From Phylloscopus collybita (Eukaryota; Chordata; Aves; Passeriformes; Phylloscopidae), in the NCBI GenBank assembly GCA_027886175.1, contig JAJNNQ010000029.1:3224001-3288000 (forward strand): a DNA stretch of 64,000 nucleotides. Reading direction: 5' to 3'. Position 1 is the first letter of the stretch; every line of letters begins with the position of its first letter. Under the pieces are notes generated by a model that was not told where the DNA came from, searched no databases, and was given only the letters and a program-made list of their open reading frames with translations. Below, one piece after another: positions 26,301-39,800 of the stretch. Position numbers and translations under genes: made by a program.

Positions 26301-29300
26301 CGTTGCTGAAGATTTTTCCACTCATCTAACGTCATTTCTTGAACCACTTCTTCCATTGGCTCTCCTTCAGCAGCTCTAGAAGTTTACAGTTTTAAAATAA
26401 AAAACATTAGCTTGCAACATTCCAGGATAAACAAGAACACTTATCTCCAAAGTAAGGATACTAAACAAAACATTTAGAATGTTTCTCACCAAATTACTGT
26501 CAATTTCACTTATTCCCCACAGTAACTCCATTGACAGTCTTACATTAATGTAACTTAAGAGTATATATGCATGTAGTCTTTGAAATTAGTCATATGAACA
26601 AATGCTGTCTGCAACCTCTTGTATTAGTCATCCTGAATTCAAGCACTTAGATTCTAGACAATCATTCTGCCTTTTCACCTGGCATATTCTTAACTCTACA
26701 GTTTTAATTAATAGTGGATCTACCCCCTAGCAAATGCAGCCACAGTAAAAAGAAAAGCACACAGAGAAGTTTTAAAACACCTCAATTGCATGGTTTCATT
26801 GCCTTGTACTGCACAGTGACAATCAATATAAGATGAATTCATGTTTCAGTGTAGCTTTCAGTCATCAAAAATGATCATCATATGATGACCACACCATGAG
26901 ATCTTCCAGGTAATCATTAACATTTCCTTTGTTAATTTCACAAGATGCTTCCTTGAACTTTTTTGTCAGATGTAGTAACATACAAAGAGATAGTATTTAT
27001 CACTTGGCCAAACTGGATTAATCCTAGTTAAATTTTCATTTGTCGCTAAGTACAATAATGTAATGATATGTTCTAGAAAAACATATGGAATATGTCAGAG
27101 GCTGCCTTGCATATTTTTGAACTGTAAAGACAGAAAGTTTTATGTCTGTAATAAAGACAAGATACATAAGCAAAAAAATCTTCTCTTCCACTGATCACTG
27201 CTTCAGTAGTCTTCTGCCACTTTGCTGCTGCTGATCATGACAGGCCTGCCCAGGACATCAGCTTTTAGAATAAACACTACAGGTGTACATTTAATGATAC
27301 CTACAGAAAGCTACTTCATACTAACCAGCATCACATACACGGAACACAACTTCCTACATCACCATAATCGTCTGCTCATAAACAGGTCAAATATCATGAG
27401 CTACAAGAAAGCCCACACCGATTGCTCCGAGACACTTGAGAAACCATTTCTCCTTACACAGAAAACTGCTATGAGTTACAATAGCAGTTGGAGTTGACTA
27501 AATATTTCCCTAACAATGACTTTTCTGGAAAGCCCCTTCATTAGAACCTGTCTAGTGGGAGAACAACGGATTTGGTTCTCCTCATTCAGTCATAGTTCCA
27601 CAGTCCTACCAATAATTATAATTTCCCGAATGTAAATATACAGTTTATTAGGTGCAAGTTGGAATTTTCTTATCATGGAAAGATGCAGAGTCAAATGATA
27701 ATCAGTGACTGTGTGTATTCTGTTTTTAAAGATATACAAGCAACCCATTGGAATATACACTTTTTTTGCAACTGTTCTGCACATTATAGAACTAGCCTAT
27801 ATAGGAACAGGCTTGGTCCCTCTTCTTACCTGATTCTGCAGCAAAGCATTCATATTTCTTGGCAGTCAAAATAAGATTGTGTTTCTGAACACACAGCATA
27901 TGACTGGAGAAGCAAAACTGTACACTAAGGCAGTCCTTAATTTTAGTTCTAGGATTAACACAGTTATAAATTCACTTCACAGAAGAATAACAAATACAGA
28001 AGTCCTGTACTACATGCCTGCTCTCTGACATGCCTTTATGCCCTGTTATTTTGAAAATTCCAGCTTTATTAACCAGAAATTCAGGTCAAAAGATTGGTAA
28101 GCAGCCTGTAGTTCCACACTCATTACAATCTGAAACTGTATAAGAAGGACTGTTAGGGAAAAAACAAATAGTTTACTGAGGTGCATAAAAAGGATACTGG
28201 TGAAAGAAGCAGGTCCTTCTGGAAAAGCACCAACAAATACTGTTGCATCTGTAAGAGCACTAAGAACACATAGCACCCAAAACATTTCAATTTGTTGTCC
28301 TCAAGAGTAAGCCAGATAACTTTTGATCAATTATCTGAAGCTTCAGTTTTGGGAATAAGTGTTAGAAAAACAAGATTAGTGGTAAACAGTCAGAGAAATT
28401 AAAGAGAAATATAACTAATAAAAGTGTATCTATTAAACCGGTTTAATTTTTTTCTAAGCCAGTCTCAGCAAACTGCATATCTGAACTTTAGGGAGTCTTT
28501 TTTTTCCTCCTCTCCCATGAACCTTTCACCACATTACAGGGACAATGTTTCAGTCCTTGGCAAGAGAAGCAGAAAGATAAAGAAGTGACAGCAAAAAGTA
28601 CTGGAGAACTAGCTATCAATATTTCCATTTGCAAAAGAAAACCATAAATGTAAGTGGGAATTTAACAGTGTAAAATAATATTTACTGCATTTTCTGTTAT
28701 GCACATTATGCACAAAGACTGCATAAAAGAAGGGTAATAGTGCAAGTATTCAAGAATACTGAATGGCTGACCATTCAGTGGTATGAGATGCTAAAGTGAC
28801 CCAGTGCTTTTCAAACAAGCAACCAAAACAACAATATCCAGAAAGTCCCAAGAAATACGTACGCTCAGGCAAAAGCATCAGCCATCCAAACACAGAAAGA
28901 ACCACTAACAAGGAAGAAGCTCTGAAGGAGGGACCCCAACTCCCCAGACTGCACAGGAGCATTGCAGTCAAATATCTGTTCTTTCTTCAACAACGTACTA
29001 TGTACGGTAAGGAGCCACATCAACAGTTTTGTTTGGAATAGATATTATTGCTGGTAGGGTGGAACAATCTCAACTGAATAATGTCTTCTGCATAGGAACA
29101 GGTGAGAAGCCTGCAATAGCACTGCAAGACACTAGTCTAAAACACACGATGTACATTGGAAGCCTTTAAAGATGTGCAAAGGAAATATACATAATGCTAA
29201 AATAAGTTTTGCTTATCCCTGACATTAAGACAAGGTATGCAGGAGAAAAAAAAAAACCTAACATACCAGCTTTTATTTTTCTAAGTAGTGGAAAGACCAC

Positions 29301-30846
29301 CAGGGGACATGGAAAACTCCATTAGCAGAGTACAAAATCAACTAGACAAGTATGAGAAGCAACAATTAAAATTGGTCATGCCTTGGGCCCAAAAAAACCC
29401 TTTCAGGTCTGAAGTGATATGATCGTAAGATAACATGAGGACATTTGACCACACAGAAACTTGATCTCTCAAAAAGCAAACAGAGCTATTACTTTGAAAA
29501 GTACACATACATCAAAAACACACACTTGCCAGTTCCAAAGGAAATACTTGTGGATTTACACTGCAAATATTTGGGTTTTTTTCAACTGCAAAGTACAGTT
29601 TTGGTCTTTAACCCAAAGGATGGTTTTAACTGCTAGGTTACTAGCATTACAAATTTGTTTTAGGATGTCAAGATTCCCAAGGGGAAACACCTATGAGTGA
29701 AACACAGCAATAGAAACCTGCATATCTCATTTTGGACAGAAACTCAATTGCAGCAAGTTATTTTGGGCACCAAGCCAGCATGAAAGTGCATTCTGTGCAT
29801 TATTTTCTACCTTCTAACCTTACACAATTTTAGTAACTGCTTGGTGTGCATTTTCATTAATCAAACTAATGAGCTCCTTGGCACACCAGCAATCATGCTT
29901 ACAAAACACTGCCAGACAACTAAGTACAACCTCTGGACATGAAAAAACTGAATTTACAATGAAAGTCCTACCAAATCACTAAATGAGAGCCTTAGTAATG
30001 GTGCCTACTGCTTCAGTGTCTCCAATGCATTACAATAGCCCTTTAACTATGCCTTGATTACTGTACATACAGTAAACAAAATGCCTTTTATTTTTACCAG
30101 AAGAAAGGCAAATGGAAAGGAATAGAATTTAGCTCAGCTATTCAGCTATTATTTTCATATCATTAAAAATGATATGAAAATGTGAAATGAAAAATGAAAT
30201 TACCTCAGCTCAGTTTTTGTATTATTCAGGTGCACAGAGCAAATACTTAGCCAGCTTTTATCAAGAAGTCAATGACATGAAGGCTTCCCACTAAACATTA
30301 TTTACAAGAGCATTATCACCAGCTATAGAAAAATTTAAACAAGGTAAGACCAAACAACATTTATACAAACCTACTATGGAAGAAAAACAATTAATCAAAT
30401 ACTTATGAAACTCTGACTCGATCTATGAACAGTTTTATATCACCATTAAACAACAAAAAACAATAAACAACAACAAAACAAATTAAAAAATGAGATAAAT
30501 AGCTAAAAATCTTGAAGATAAATTGTTAAAGCTTGTTACATTAACCAAAATGATACACAGTTCCACCAAAAAGGAAAACCATCATGTGAGAAAAAAAGTA
30601 AGAAAGCCCCACAAGATTAAATACAAGCTCTACAAATACCTTTAGGACTAGGAATTGATTACCCCATGTGTTGTACTGAATAAAACAAACAAAAAAAAAA
30701 TCTAATTTGGTCAACACAAGTCTGTTACATTGTTTAGACTGTGAAGAAAAGTTCAACCCAGAGCAGCTGTGAGGAAAGTTCATGTCTCTGCATAAACTTT
30801 GGTTTATATAGGGCTGAGGTTAGATTTTGCTTTTGCAGAAAAAAAC

Positions 30847-30878
<32 letters not shown>

Positions 30879-33800
30879 CCAACAAAAAAAAAAACACAAC
30901 ACACCAAAAACAAAAACTAGCAGTTTGGGATTTTATAACTAGAGATAAATATTGTTGATACATTCAAGAAGATTTGAGGATATGGGAAAAAACAACTTGA
31001 TTTATATTATACAAGTATTATAAATCGTTTCCTTCCAGTCACTGTGTTTTAGTGCCAAAATGAGAAAGACCCTAGTAGCAGCCCATGCAAACACACAACC
31101 CTTTATAATATTGAGGCTAGCAAAAGCAGAAGGTAACCCAATTTGTGTTACTTGGACAGCAGGGGCAACTAAGCATGTAAGACCTTTAAATACATCCTGA
31201 AACCTGAACACCATATCCTATCAGCTTTTGCTTTAAAACATTAAAACAACAGTAACAATTCCATCTGTTTAAGGTGTATGCCATAGAACCATACCTAATG
31301 AACTAGGCACTTTTCACATAATGTCTCCTGTTTAAAATATATAGGGTCATCAAGCTGACACCCCCCAAAAGGTAAGTGCAGGGAGATTTATGTAACCCCT
31401 GTTTTGTATATAGATTTGTAAGCCTTTGGGACAGTATTTATTGCACTGAAAGGAGTACACAGTGCAGAATTTTGTACTTGTAGGTTATTTGCTTTTTTGA
31501 ATCATTTGCATTTCAGTGGACTATGCCTAAATTAATCTTAAAAAAAAAAAAAAAAAAAAAGACAGGAGTAAAATCTCCAGGGAGGCTCCTAGTCTGACTG
31601 AATACCTAGTGATCTCTAAGAAAGATGAAAAAGTTAAAGATAACTGGCAGATTCTGGACAGAGGCCTTTTCCACTGCATACACCTTCTCATGCCTTAAGC
31701 TCTACAATGAACTGATATTATTGGGACAAATCTACAAAGAGCTTAAACTGAAGCAGAAACAAGTACAAGTGTGAAACAAGGTATCAGCAACTGACAAAAT
31801 CAGATTATTAAAAAGCCAAGTAACTGTTTTCATATATAGCTAATACAGTGCATTTTTGCCAATGTATCTACACTGCCCAACTCATTTAACTTGGCCTAGA
31901 AACATTTTTTCAGTAATAAGTCATTCAAAGATAGATTTCCCCATGTGTATACACCTTTAGCTATATATTAAAATCTACTCTAAAATTAAAAGAATCAAAG
32001 TTATATCAACTGAACTTTTTACAGGGTTAAATAACCTGAATATATAAAACAGGTTTTGTAGTCTAGTTGGCTTTATAATTAAGAAATGAACCCATATCAC
32101 TAATATCTGGAGCTGCCTCATGAGTAAAAAAGGCTTCACAGCAACAGAAGTTGACATACTGCACTGACCATCTTTCACTCATTAGGAGATATGCACCACA
32201 CGCTATTTAATTATTCTTTAAGTCTCTTACTTAGACAAGACTGTCCAATTATCTTTCTTAAGCCGCTGTTAATTTATTTGCTGCGACACTGATTAGAATG
32301 AAAGCCAGAAGACAAGGTGCACACTTCTCTCTCAATTTCTCTACTTCCAAGGCTTACTGCATTTCCAGAAAGTCTTTCCAAGTTCTGCCATGGCCTCTCA
32401 TGAATAGATAATATCAGCATTATACTAGTGATTTCTGAATACAGACTTAGAATAGCTCAGTGTATTTTAAATGCATTTGTACGACTGCACCGGCACCTTG
32501 AATACCTGTTCTCAGAGAAACGTCAAAAAGCATGGTAATTTCTACAAATCAGACAAGTTAAAAAGGTAAAACATAATATGTAGCTTCTCCTTAAATTATC
32601 ACCAAATCTTAGGAAGCTAAGCATCACTGTGCCGTTAAATGCAATCTCCAACTATATAAATCAAGCTTTAGTCAGAATTAGGGATACATTTTCCATACTC
32701 ACGATGGAGAATAGGACAGAGAGCACAATGGAACTCATAAAGGAGTCTGATATCATGAAAGCATGGGATAGACAAACACATAGAGATACTCCCTGGTGAA
32801 AAACTACCAGGAAACATGTTGTGAAACTTTGTAATGAGATAATGTTACCAGGTGATATGATGTCATGAAGAATGTGTAACCATGGGAAATTGTTACCAAA
32901 ACTAGAACCCTGTATAAGTGCCATACAAGTAAAACCTTATAAAAGTGCCTTGTATACTCAATAAAAGGTGCTTCTGGTCAGAACTCGGATGTCCCCATCT
33001 CTCAATCGCCAATGCTCACAAATATAAGACAAAGCTTTTCTAGTTTTGAAAACATGCACTAGCAAAACTGCACAGTTCACATTTCTAGTGGGCCCCCCAA
33101 TACAAGTACATCAGTAAGAGTTAATTGTTTCCTTTGCATTCAGAAAGAAAATATTTGTCTGACTGTACTTGCTCAGAGGCTCTCCTTCAGATGTCCCTGG
33201 CTGTTCAGGAGTCTCCACAGTCTCCTCCACAGATGCAGTCTGTTCCATCCCACTAAAACAAAACACACACAAAAAACCAAAACTAAACCACAGTCTTCAT
33301 GAGTTACACTGGGAAAAAAACCTAATCAATACATTACTTCCTAAACCAGAATTCCTTGGTAAGGAGGAAAAAAAATGAAAACTCTTTGACTGTAAGTAGA
33401 AGATATATTAAGCAACTAGCTGAGCAACTAACAAAATAAGCAGTATTAGGAAAATACAATTTCTATTTCCCTAAAAAAAAAACATGTATGAAGATGAAAT
33501 AATTCAATCATGAATATTAATCATGACAACCAGTATTAGTTGTCAGTATAACACTGACATTTGGGGTTACCTTTTTGCTTTTAAAGAATTAAAATTTGTA
33601 TTTTCTGTAACATGGACTTTAATTCACTGTCAAATGACAGCAGGAACTTATTTTCATTCCAGTAGCAGGCATACATATTTAAAAGTAACACGTTTTAGCT
33701 TCAATATGTGATTAGCACAATTAAGGCACAGACATGCTTTTAGAATCATTCAGAAAGCTTTAATTTTATGTCCCTTTTACCACATCACAAGAAAACATTG

Positions 33801-36800
33801 GTGTTAAGTTCTGATGCTAATAAACTGGAAAAAAACCAAAAAAAAACAAACAAACAAAAAACCAAACAAACAAACAAACCACAAAAAAAACCTTAACCAG
33901 GGAGAAAGTATGTAAGGGCCAATAAAAACCTTGTAAGTTTATGAAGCCTTCCCTGATACCCTACAGAAGATAGTTTTCTGTTAGCTAATTTTGTACAATC
34001 GGATCAGAACAATGATAACCTAGCCAATCCTTTGAAAAGCCCGAGTGTCTAACAAATGTACTCTTAATATGAAATTCTTTAGAAGGGAGAGAAGTTAGTA
34101 TAACTTTTCAGAAGAATTTGGAATATCAAAACCCAAAAATTATTACACACCAAGGCTGTATTTTTTCAATCTTTTAGTGATTGTCTGAATCCACTAAGTT
34201 TTAAAAGATAGATTTTATTGTAAAATAAAATTTCATTTTTAAAACAACTCTGTCAATGAATGTCTATGTGGCCAAAGATATTTGCTGTAAGTTCAAAGCA
34301 CTGCCTTTTTTCTATCCTTTATCAGGCTTCAGTTGAAGAGTTCTAGATGTATATGAGAACAAAAGCTACTGGAAAGAGTAATTTATTGCTAGGTGAAAAG
34401 AATGGACAAAAGCCAACATAATCAGTGAGGTTTTACAAATCTGAACAGAAACCAGTACCACTAAGAGATATACAGAATTGAATGGAAAATTCTTGATTTT
34501 TTTTAACTCTAAACGGCCATTAATCACATCATGCTACTGATTTTTCTAGCACTTTAAAATGTACTTCAGTGGTACAGTCAGCTCAATGTTGCCTTTAGAG
34601 CCACACTGAATTGTACTACAGTTTGCAATTAGAAAGTATCCATAAAACTCCAGAAAACAGACTGGACTTTACGCCCAGTAACAGAGTTTGAATCTTAGAA
34701 TCAGCATTTTGGAGCAATTCCATTAAAACCAGTGTTCCACTTAATTGACTCTTGAGAAAAGTAATAACTTACTTCCATTAAAGGACAACTCAGCTCCAGC
34801 CAAAAGACTCTGGCAGTCTTACATGAACAAACCACACATCATGACACCTTTGCTTCAATTTAATCATCACAAAGGAGCCAAGTTAAAAAAAACTGTAAAA
34901 TTACATTAATTCCAACAGTAATAGAAAGCGAGGCTTATAAAGCTCAAAATGGACATGAAACTGATGAAAATGATCTAACATAGGCCACAGAAAATTATGA
35001 TTTATGATGGGGCACAATTATACGACATACCTCATTATCTTTAATTGTTCTACAATTAAAGATGATATGATGTTTAATTGTTCTACAGTTGTGAGCTTCA
35101 CCTCCACCCTTTTTGTGATTTGCTTTCACTCCTCTAGAGAGGAAAGCAATTCTGAGTTTAAGAGGTTTTTTTCCTTTTTTTTTTTAATGACCTCAAACTA
35201 AAACTAGTATTAAAGTCCAGCCAACCTGAATAGTAGAAGGGAACAGAATACCTAAAAGACAGTACCTGCAGTGCTGATATTATTTATTTGTATACCAAGT
35301 AAGAAACAGCACACAGAACACTTACGTTTTATCATTTCTACTTTGTCTTTCAGGTTCCCGTTTTCTTCTTTGGTCAAACCCATCAAAACTTCCATTTAAT
35401 CCACCACCTCTTCCTCTACCTCTCATTCTGCCTCTTCCTCCACCACGACCTCTTATTGGTCTTTCATAGTCTAACCTTTCCACTGGTCTAAAAAGAAGGT
35501 AAGTAGTCAGATTTTTTTTTATAATAGAACAGTTAACAACAAGAAAAAAAATTGTATTGTTATATTTGTGCAACTGTGGGACACATCAGTATATAACACC
35601 TACTGCACAATTTCTAGAGTGTACCTTTATACAACACACACTACAGCTGCTTTGTTTTTGTCATTAAAAATGGACATAAACTGAACTTTGGAGGAATTAT
35701 TACAGCACACAGGAACAGAAAGATCAGCAGTTGTTAACACTGGAAACATTACAGAAATGAAACATTATAAAACTGTCAAATCTTCATAAATTTATCATCC
35801 AATAGCTCCACCATCTAAACCTATATTTATAGGCAACTGCTAAAAATTTCAGACAACTTGTCATCTGCTAAATATCAACTATCATGATATAAAGTAAGAA
35901 CCGCCACATTCTTGAAGCATTAAAGGTTTAGGCGGAATCTTCTAGTACTTACGAAGAAAGCAAAATAAATATGCATTCACTGCCCAAGCAGTTAAGTTCC
36001 AACTTGGAACCTCCCACATGTTCTGCAAAGCTTGGTATGTGAGCTCAGAAACTAATATTATAAATATGCTGCTGACTAGGGGGTTCATTTTCTGATCTTT
36101 ACGTTTTTCAGTTTTGCCTTATATTTCTAACATTCAACAAAAGTGTTCCAACTCAACCCTCCAGGAAGCTGAAACTACAGCTCTGACAGGCATGAAGTAA
36201 GTAGCCTCGCAAAAAAACTGCACGCTAATAATGCACAGATCCTCTATGGGGGACCTCTGTTCTCTCTGCAGGATACATACCGTTCCACTGAGAATTCCAC
36301 TTGTCTTTGTGCTCCATAGGGACGGTATTCCCTGAAAGGTGGTCTCCATTCAGTTTTGTCTTTTTTCCCCTCTGTGCTTCTGTTACTGAATCCTTGTTGT
36401 TCTCCCTGCCTGGGTGCTCGCTTTGGGCCTACACAAATACAGGCAGGGATTAAGAACAGCTTAATTCTAACACAATTGCAGCTACCAAACTACTGAGTTG
36501 AAGTGAGTTCGTTACATCTCCAACCCCAAGTCCACCAAAATATTAAAAGTCCTCCTAGCTAACGTTGGCAGACACTGGTTGAAAGATGTGTACTTATTTT
36601 ACCTTCTGTATTGATGAACCTGCAAAATAACTATGGGTTTTGACACAGATCAGAGATTTCCAGAAAAGATAGTCTAAAGAAAAATCTCATTTTGCTCACA
36701 AGTCACAGAAAACAAGAACAAAAACTGTTTCTCTCATGTCTTCAAGGAATATGAAAGTATAGCACAGGATAAGGTGGAAAAGCTTCAATGAAAAAGACTA

Positions 36801-39800
36801 ATTGAAAGAGAGCAGAAGCAATGAAGGTGAGAGAAAGAGAAGGGCACCTTACAGACAGGTAATTGATTGTGATTGTGAAACAACACACCTCCTGCCAGAT
36901 GAGCTCAGTTCAGAAGTCTAAGCCTCCAGGTCCCCTAAGCTAATGGCCACAGTATCAACCAGCACAGGGTCATCTCCTCACACTGCTGTTCTGTGGAGGA
37001 AAGCACCATTCAACAACACTAAAGGTCACTGAGTTCAGGCGACAGAGACCCAAACACTAAGTGGAAAGACCTCAACACCACCACCACATAAAAATATTCC
37101 AAAATAAAATATATCTAAGCTTTTTAGGGTTTTCTTCAGCCATTGTTGGGGTCAAGGAGGATTGGGTTAGGCAGAACGAATGGAAAGAAATTGTGAATTA
37201 TAATAGAATAAACTGAAGTTTTTCACTCAACCTGTATACATCTAGCAGAAGATTAAGGTTCTTCATGTGCCTCCTTTCCCATTTTCCCAAATTCTGTTCT
37301 GTATCTGGGACCAAGTTCTCCAGAAAAAAAACAAGCCTTTTTGTCTGCTAGGCCTCTATATTTACACCAACACATTTTCAGCCAATAGTGTAAGTCTATC
37401 AAGCAAGGAACAGGAAGATTAATCTCAAACAAAACTGCGCTACTGTTTCCACAAGAAGTACCTGTGGAATGCTGAGCAGGTTACTGAACTCAGGTCAGTG
37501 GACAAGTGACAGTCCTGACTACTGTGCCTCCGTTGCTAGGATATAGAGAAAAAAGGCTATTTTATGTCACAATATTAAGATGCAAATTAATTCATGGCCC
37601 CATAGAAATGCCCATATAAGAAGATTTTGGATCAAGACTTTGTTAGTGAGGATGAAGTCTAATACCACTTGTAAAGAGAAAGCTTCAAAGAACTATCCAC
37701 CTGGTGAATAAGTGGTAAATAAAGCTTTTTGTTATGCAGTAAAAACAGTCATATTTGTACAGAGAAGATAGTTTTATGTGTGGCGCAGAAGCAACTCCAG
37801 CTTTGCTTTTCTTTAAACTACAAACTATTTGACATAATACATTCTAAAATAAACTCTAAACTCAAGGGTTAGAGTTACTTGGTCCTTAGAGCACTGAGCA
37901 TATTTGCATTACCCAAATTATGATCTAATCTCTGGAAAAAGGACAACTTTTGAAACCAGTTTCTGGGTAAGCTTTTCAAATCAGGACATTTAACACCAAG
38001 CAACATTATAAAACATATAGAATTGTACTGCTGTTGGGAAACATCTGCTCTACACAAATCTCAACTACACTACCAACTATATAAGCATTAATTCTAAATT
38101 GGAATCTTGATGTGGAAAAAATGACTACTAATTTCTGACCTAATTTTTGTAATTTTGTTTGGATCTGAATGCACAACAATGCATTGAAAACTATGGTGAT
38201 ATTAGTTTTTGATCCTCTCATCAGCTATCACTTATTTTAAAAAGATTCTTTGGCAAGAATGCAGTAGTCAGAGACACCCACCCTACATACTTAGTATGAA
38301 CCTCAATTTCATCTTGAGATTCAAAGAGCTCCTCCGAACTAGCAAAACAATGCCAAAAAGAGAAGACACAGAAGTCATTTTAAAAAGATAGTGTCTCATT
38401 CTATTACCCAGTACCACTTAGAAGTACTTCAAAGCAAGTCTTCTTGCCAGAGATGTCAATGTATTACATGTCAGAGCACTGAGCATACTGGATGGAGCCA
38501 TCTGTTATACTCCAATTTCAGTGCAATGCTATTTCACTTTGATTCTAACACGTGGCTTCATTTACTGCAGATGGATTTTAAACACTAGAAAGACTGTTTT
38601 ATACAGGTAGTAAGTGCCACAAAAACATCTTTAATTTGTGTGACAGATATGAAGTAGTGGATTACAGCACTGTAGTGGATGCAGCATCTGTATCTCTCTA
38701 GTAGGACAAGTCACCCTCAGGGCAGACATTTGTGACACCTGCTTAAAAAAAACAGCTCAACCTTCAGCTCTGCATGTAAGTGCAAACCAAACTGGAGCCT
38801 GGCATCAGTGACAGCATAAGCTATACAATTTTAATCCTCTGCTATGTGTACGTCCTAACAGGGACTCAGTTTAATTTATAGAGCTCCAGGGCCACCTACC
38901 CTTCGGGGCACAAAAAAAAAAAAGCAAGAAAATCAAGACAAACTATACATACTAGATGTATCACTGACATAATAACTTAAAGAACTGGGATACACTTTGA
39001 ATGCTTGCTTAATAACTACCTTTCCAAGTACACTCCAATTTTGTCTTCTGCTTGTATATTTAGTCCAGTATGCAGGTTTTCTTCAAAACCACAAAAAACA
39101 AAACAAAACAAAAACAAACAAACAAAAACTGCACAAAAAAAAAAAAAAAAAAACAACCACCAAAACCAAAAAAAAAACCCCACCAAACTTTGTAGTTTTG
39201 TGGGTCATCTACTTGAGGCCTTACAAACTAAAAACCGAAGACAACTCTTTCCTAGTTACCTCATTTAGCCTCTCTTTAAAGTGGTTTTCCTGCACCTTAA
39301 AATTACATTTGTAATCTGTATTCACTTGAATATGTGTCCCACCATTCTCCACCACAGTTTCCCTGGATTGTTACTGCATCAGCCCAGTCTGTTGGCTAAG
39401 ATGCCCACCACTTCACTTTCTTAACTGAGGAATCAGAAAAGAAATATGATGTTTGAAGTGTTTCATCTAGCGCTTTTTTCCCCAGAAGAAGCAGCTGAGC
39501 TATTATTAGAGGGAAAGAATCTGTAAATACTAAAATTACCAGGTACTAGAACTAGACAGTGCTAAAGAAAAAAGCTCAGTTTTATGAGACGTTGTTAAAA
39601 CTCTAAATCATACAGAGCAAACATATTTAAGTAGTTCTCATTTTCCCCACAATAATACTTCACTATTAGTATTAGTTTTGCTAACACTGCAGCACTTAGA
39701 TAAGACTTTCTAGAGCAATGTTTTTAGTAAGTATGTACACAGAACTTGCAACTGGAAAAGCAGAACTTGAATTTTTATAACCTGCATTGCTTCATTTCCT

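Larger units (their letters stand above)
26376..33168 (-). other. HABP4: HABP4 intron 4, 6.8 kb
   Basis: Contains two A/C-rich tracts (30440-30490 and 30838-30918), a 14-bp palindrome at 30151-30181, an A21-tailed stretch ending at 31560 and an LTR-like element at about 32705-33020. No additional exon is supported. Confidence 0.75.
33253..35325 (-). other. HABP4: HABP4 intron 3, 2.1 kb
   Basis: Holds an A/C-rich tract at 33826-33892 and an 11-bp palindrome at 35037-35063. I looked for an exon encoding the conserved Gly/Trp-Gly-Lys-Asp segment of the family and found no TGGGG on the minus strand anywhere in it. Confidence 0.75.
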
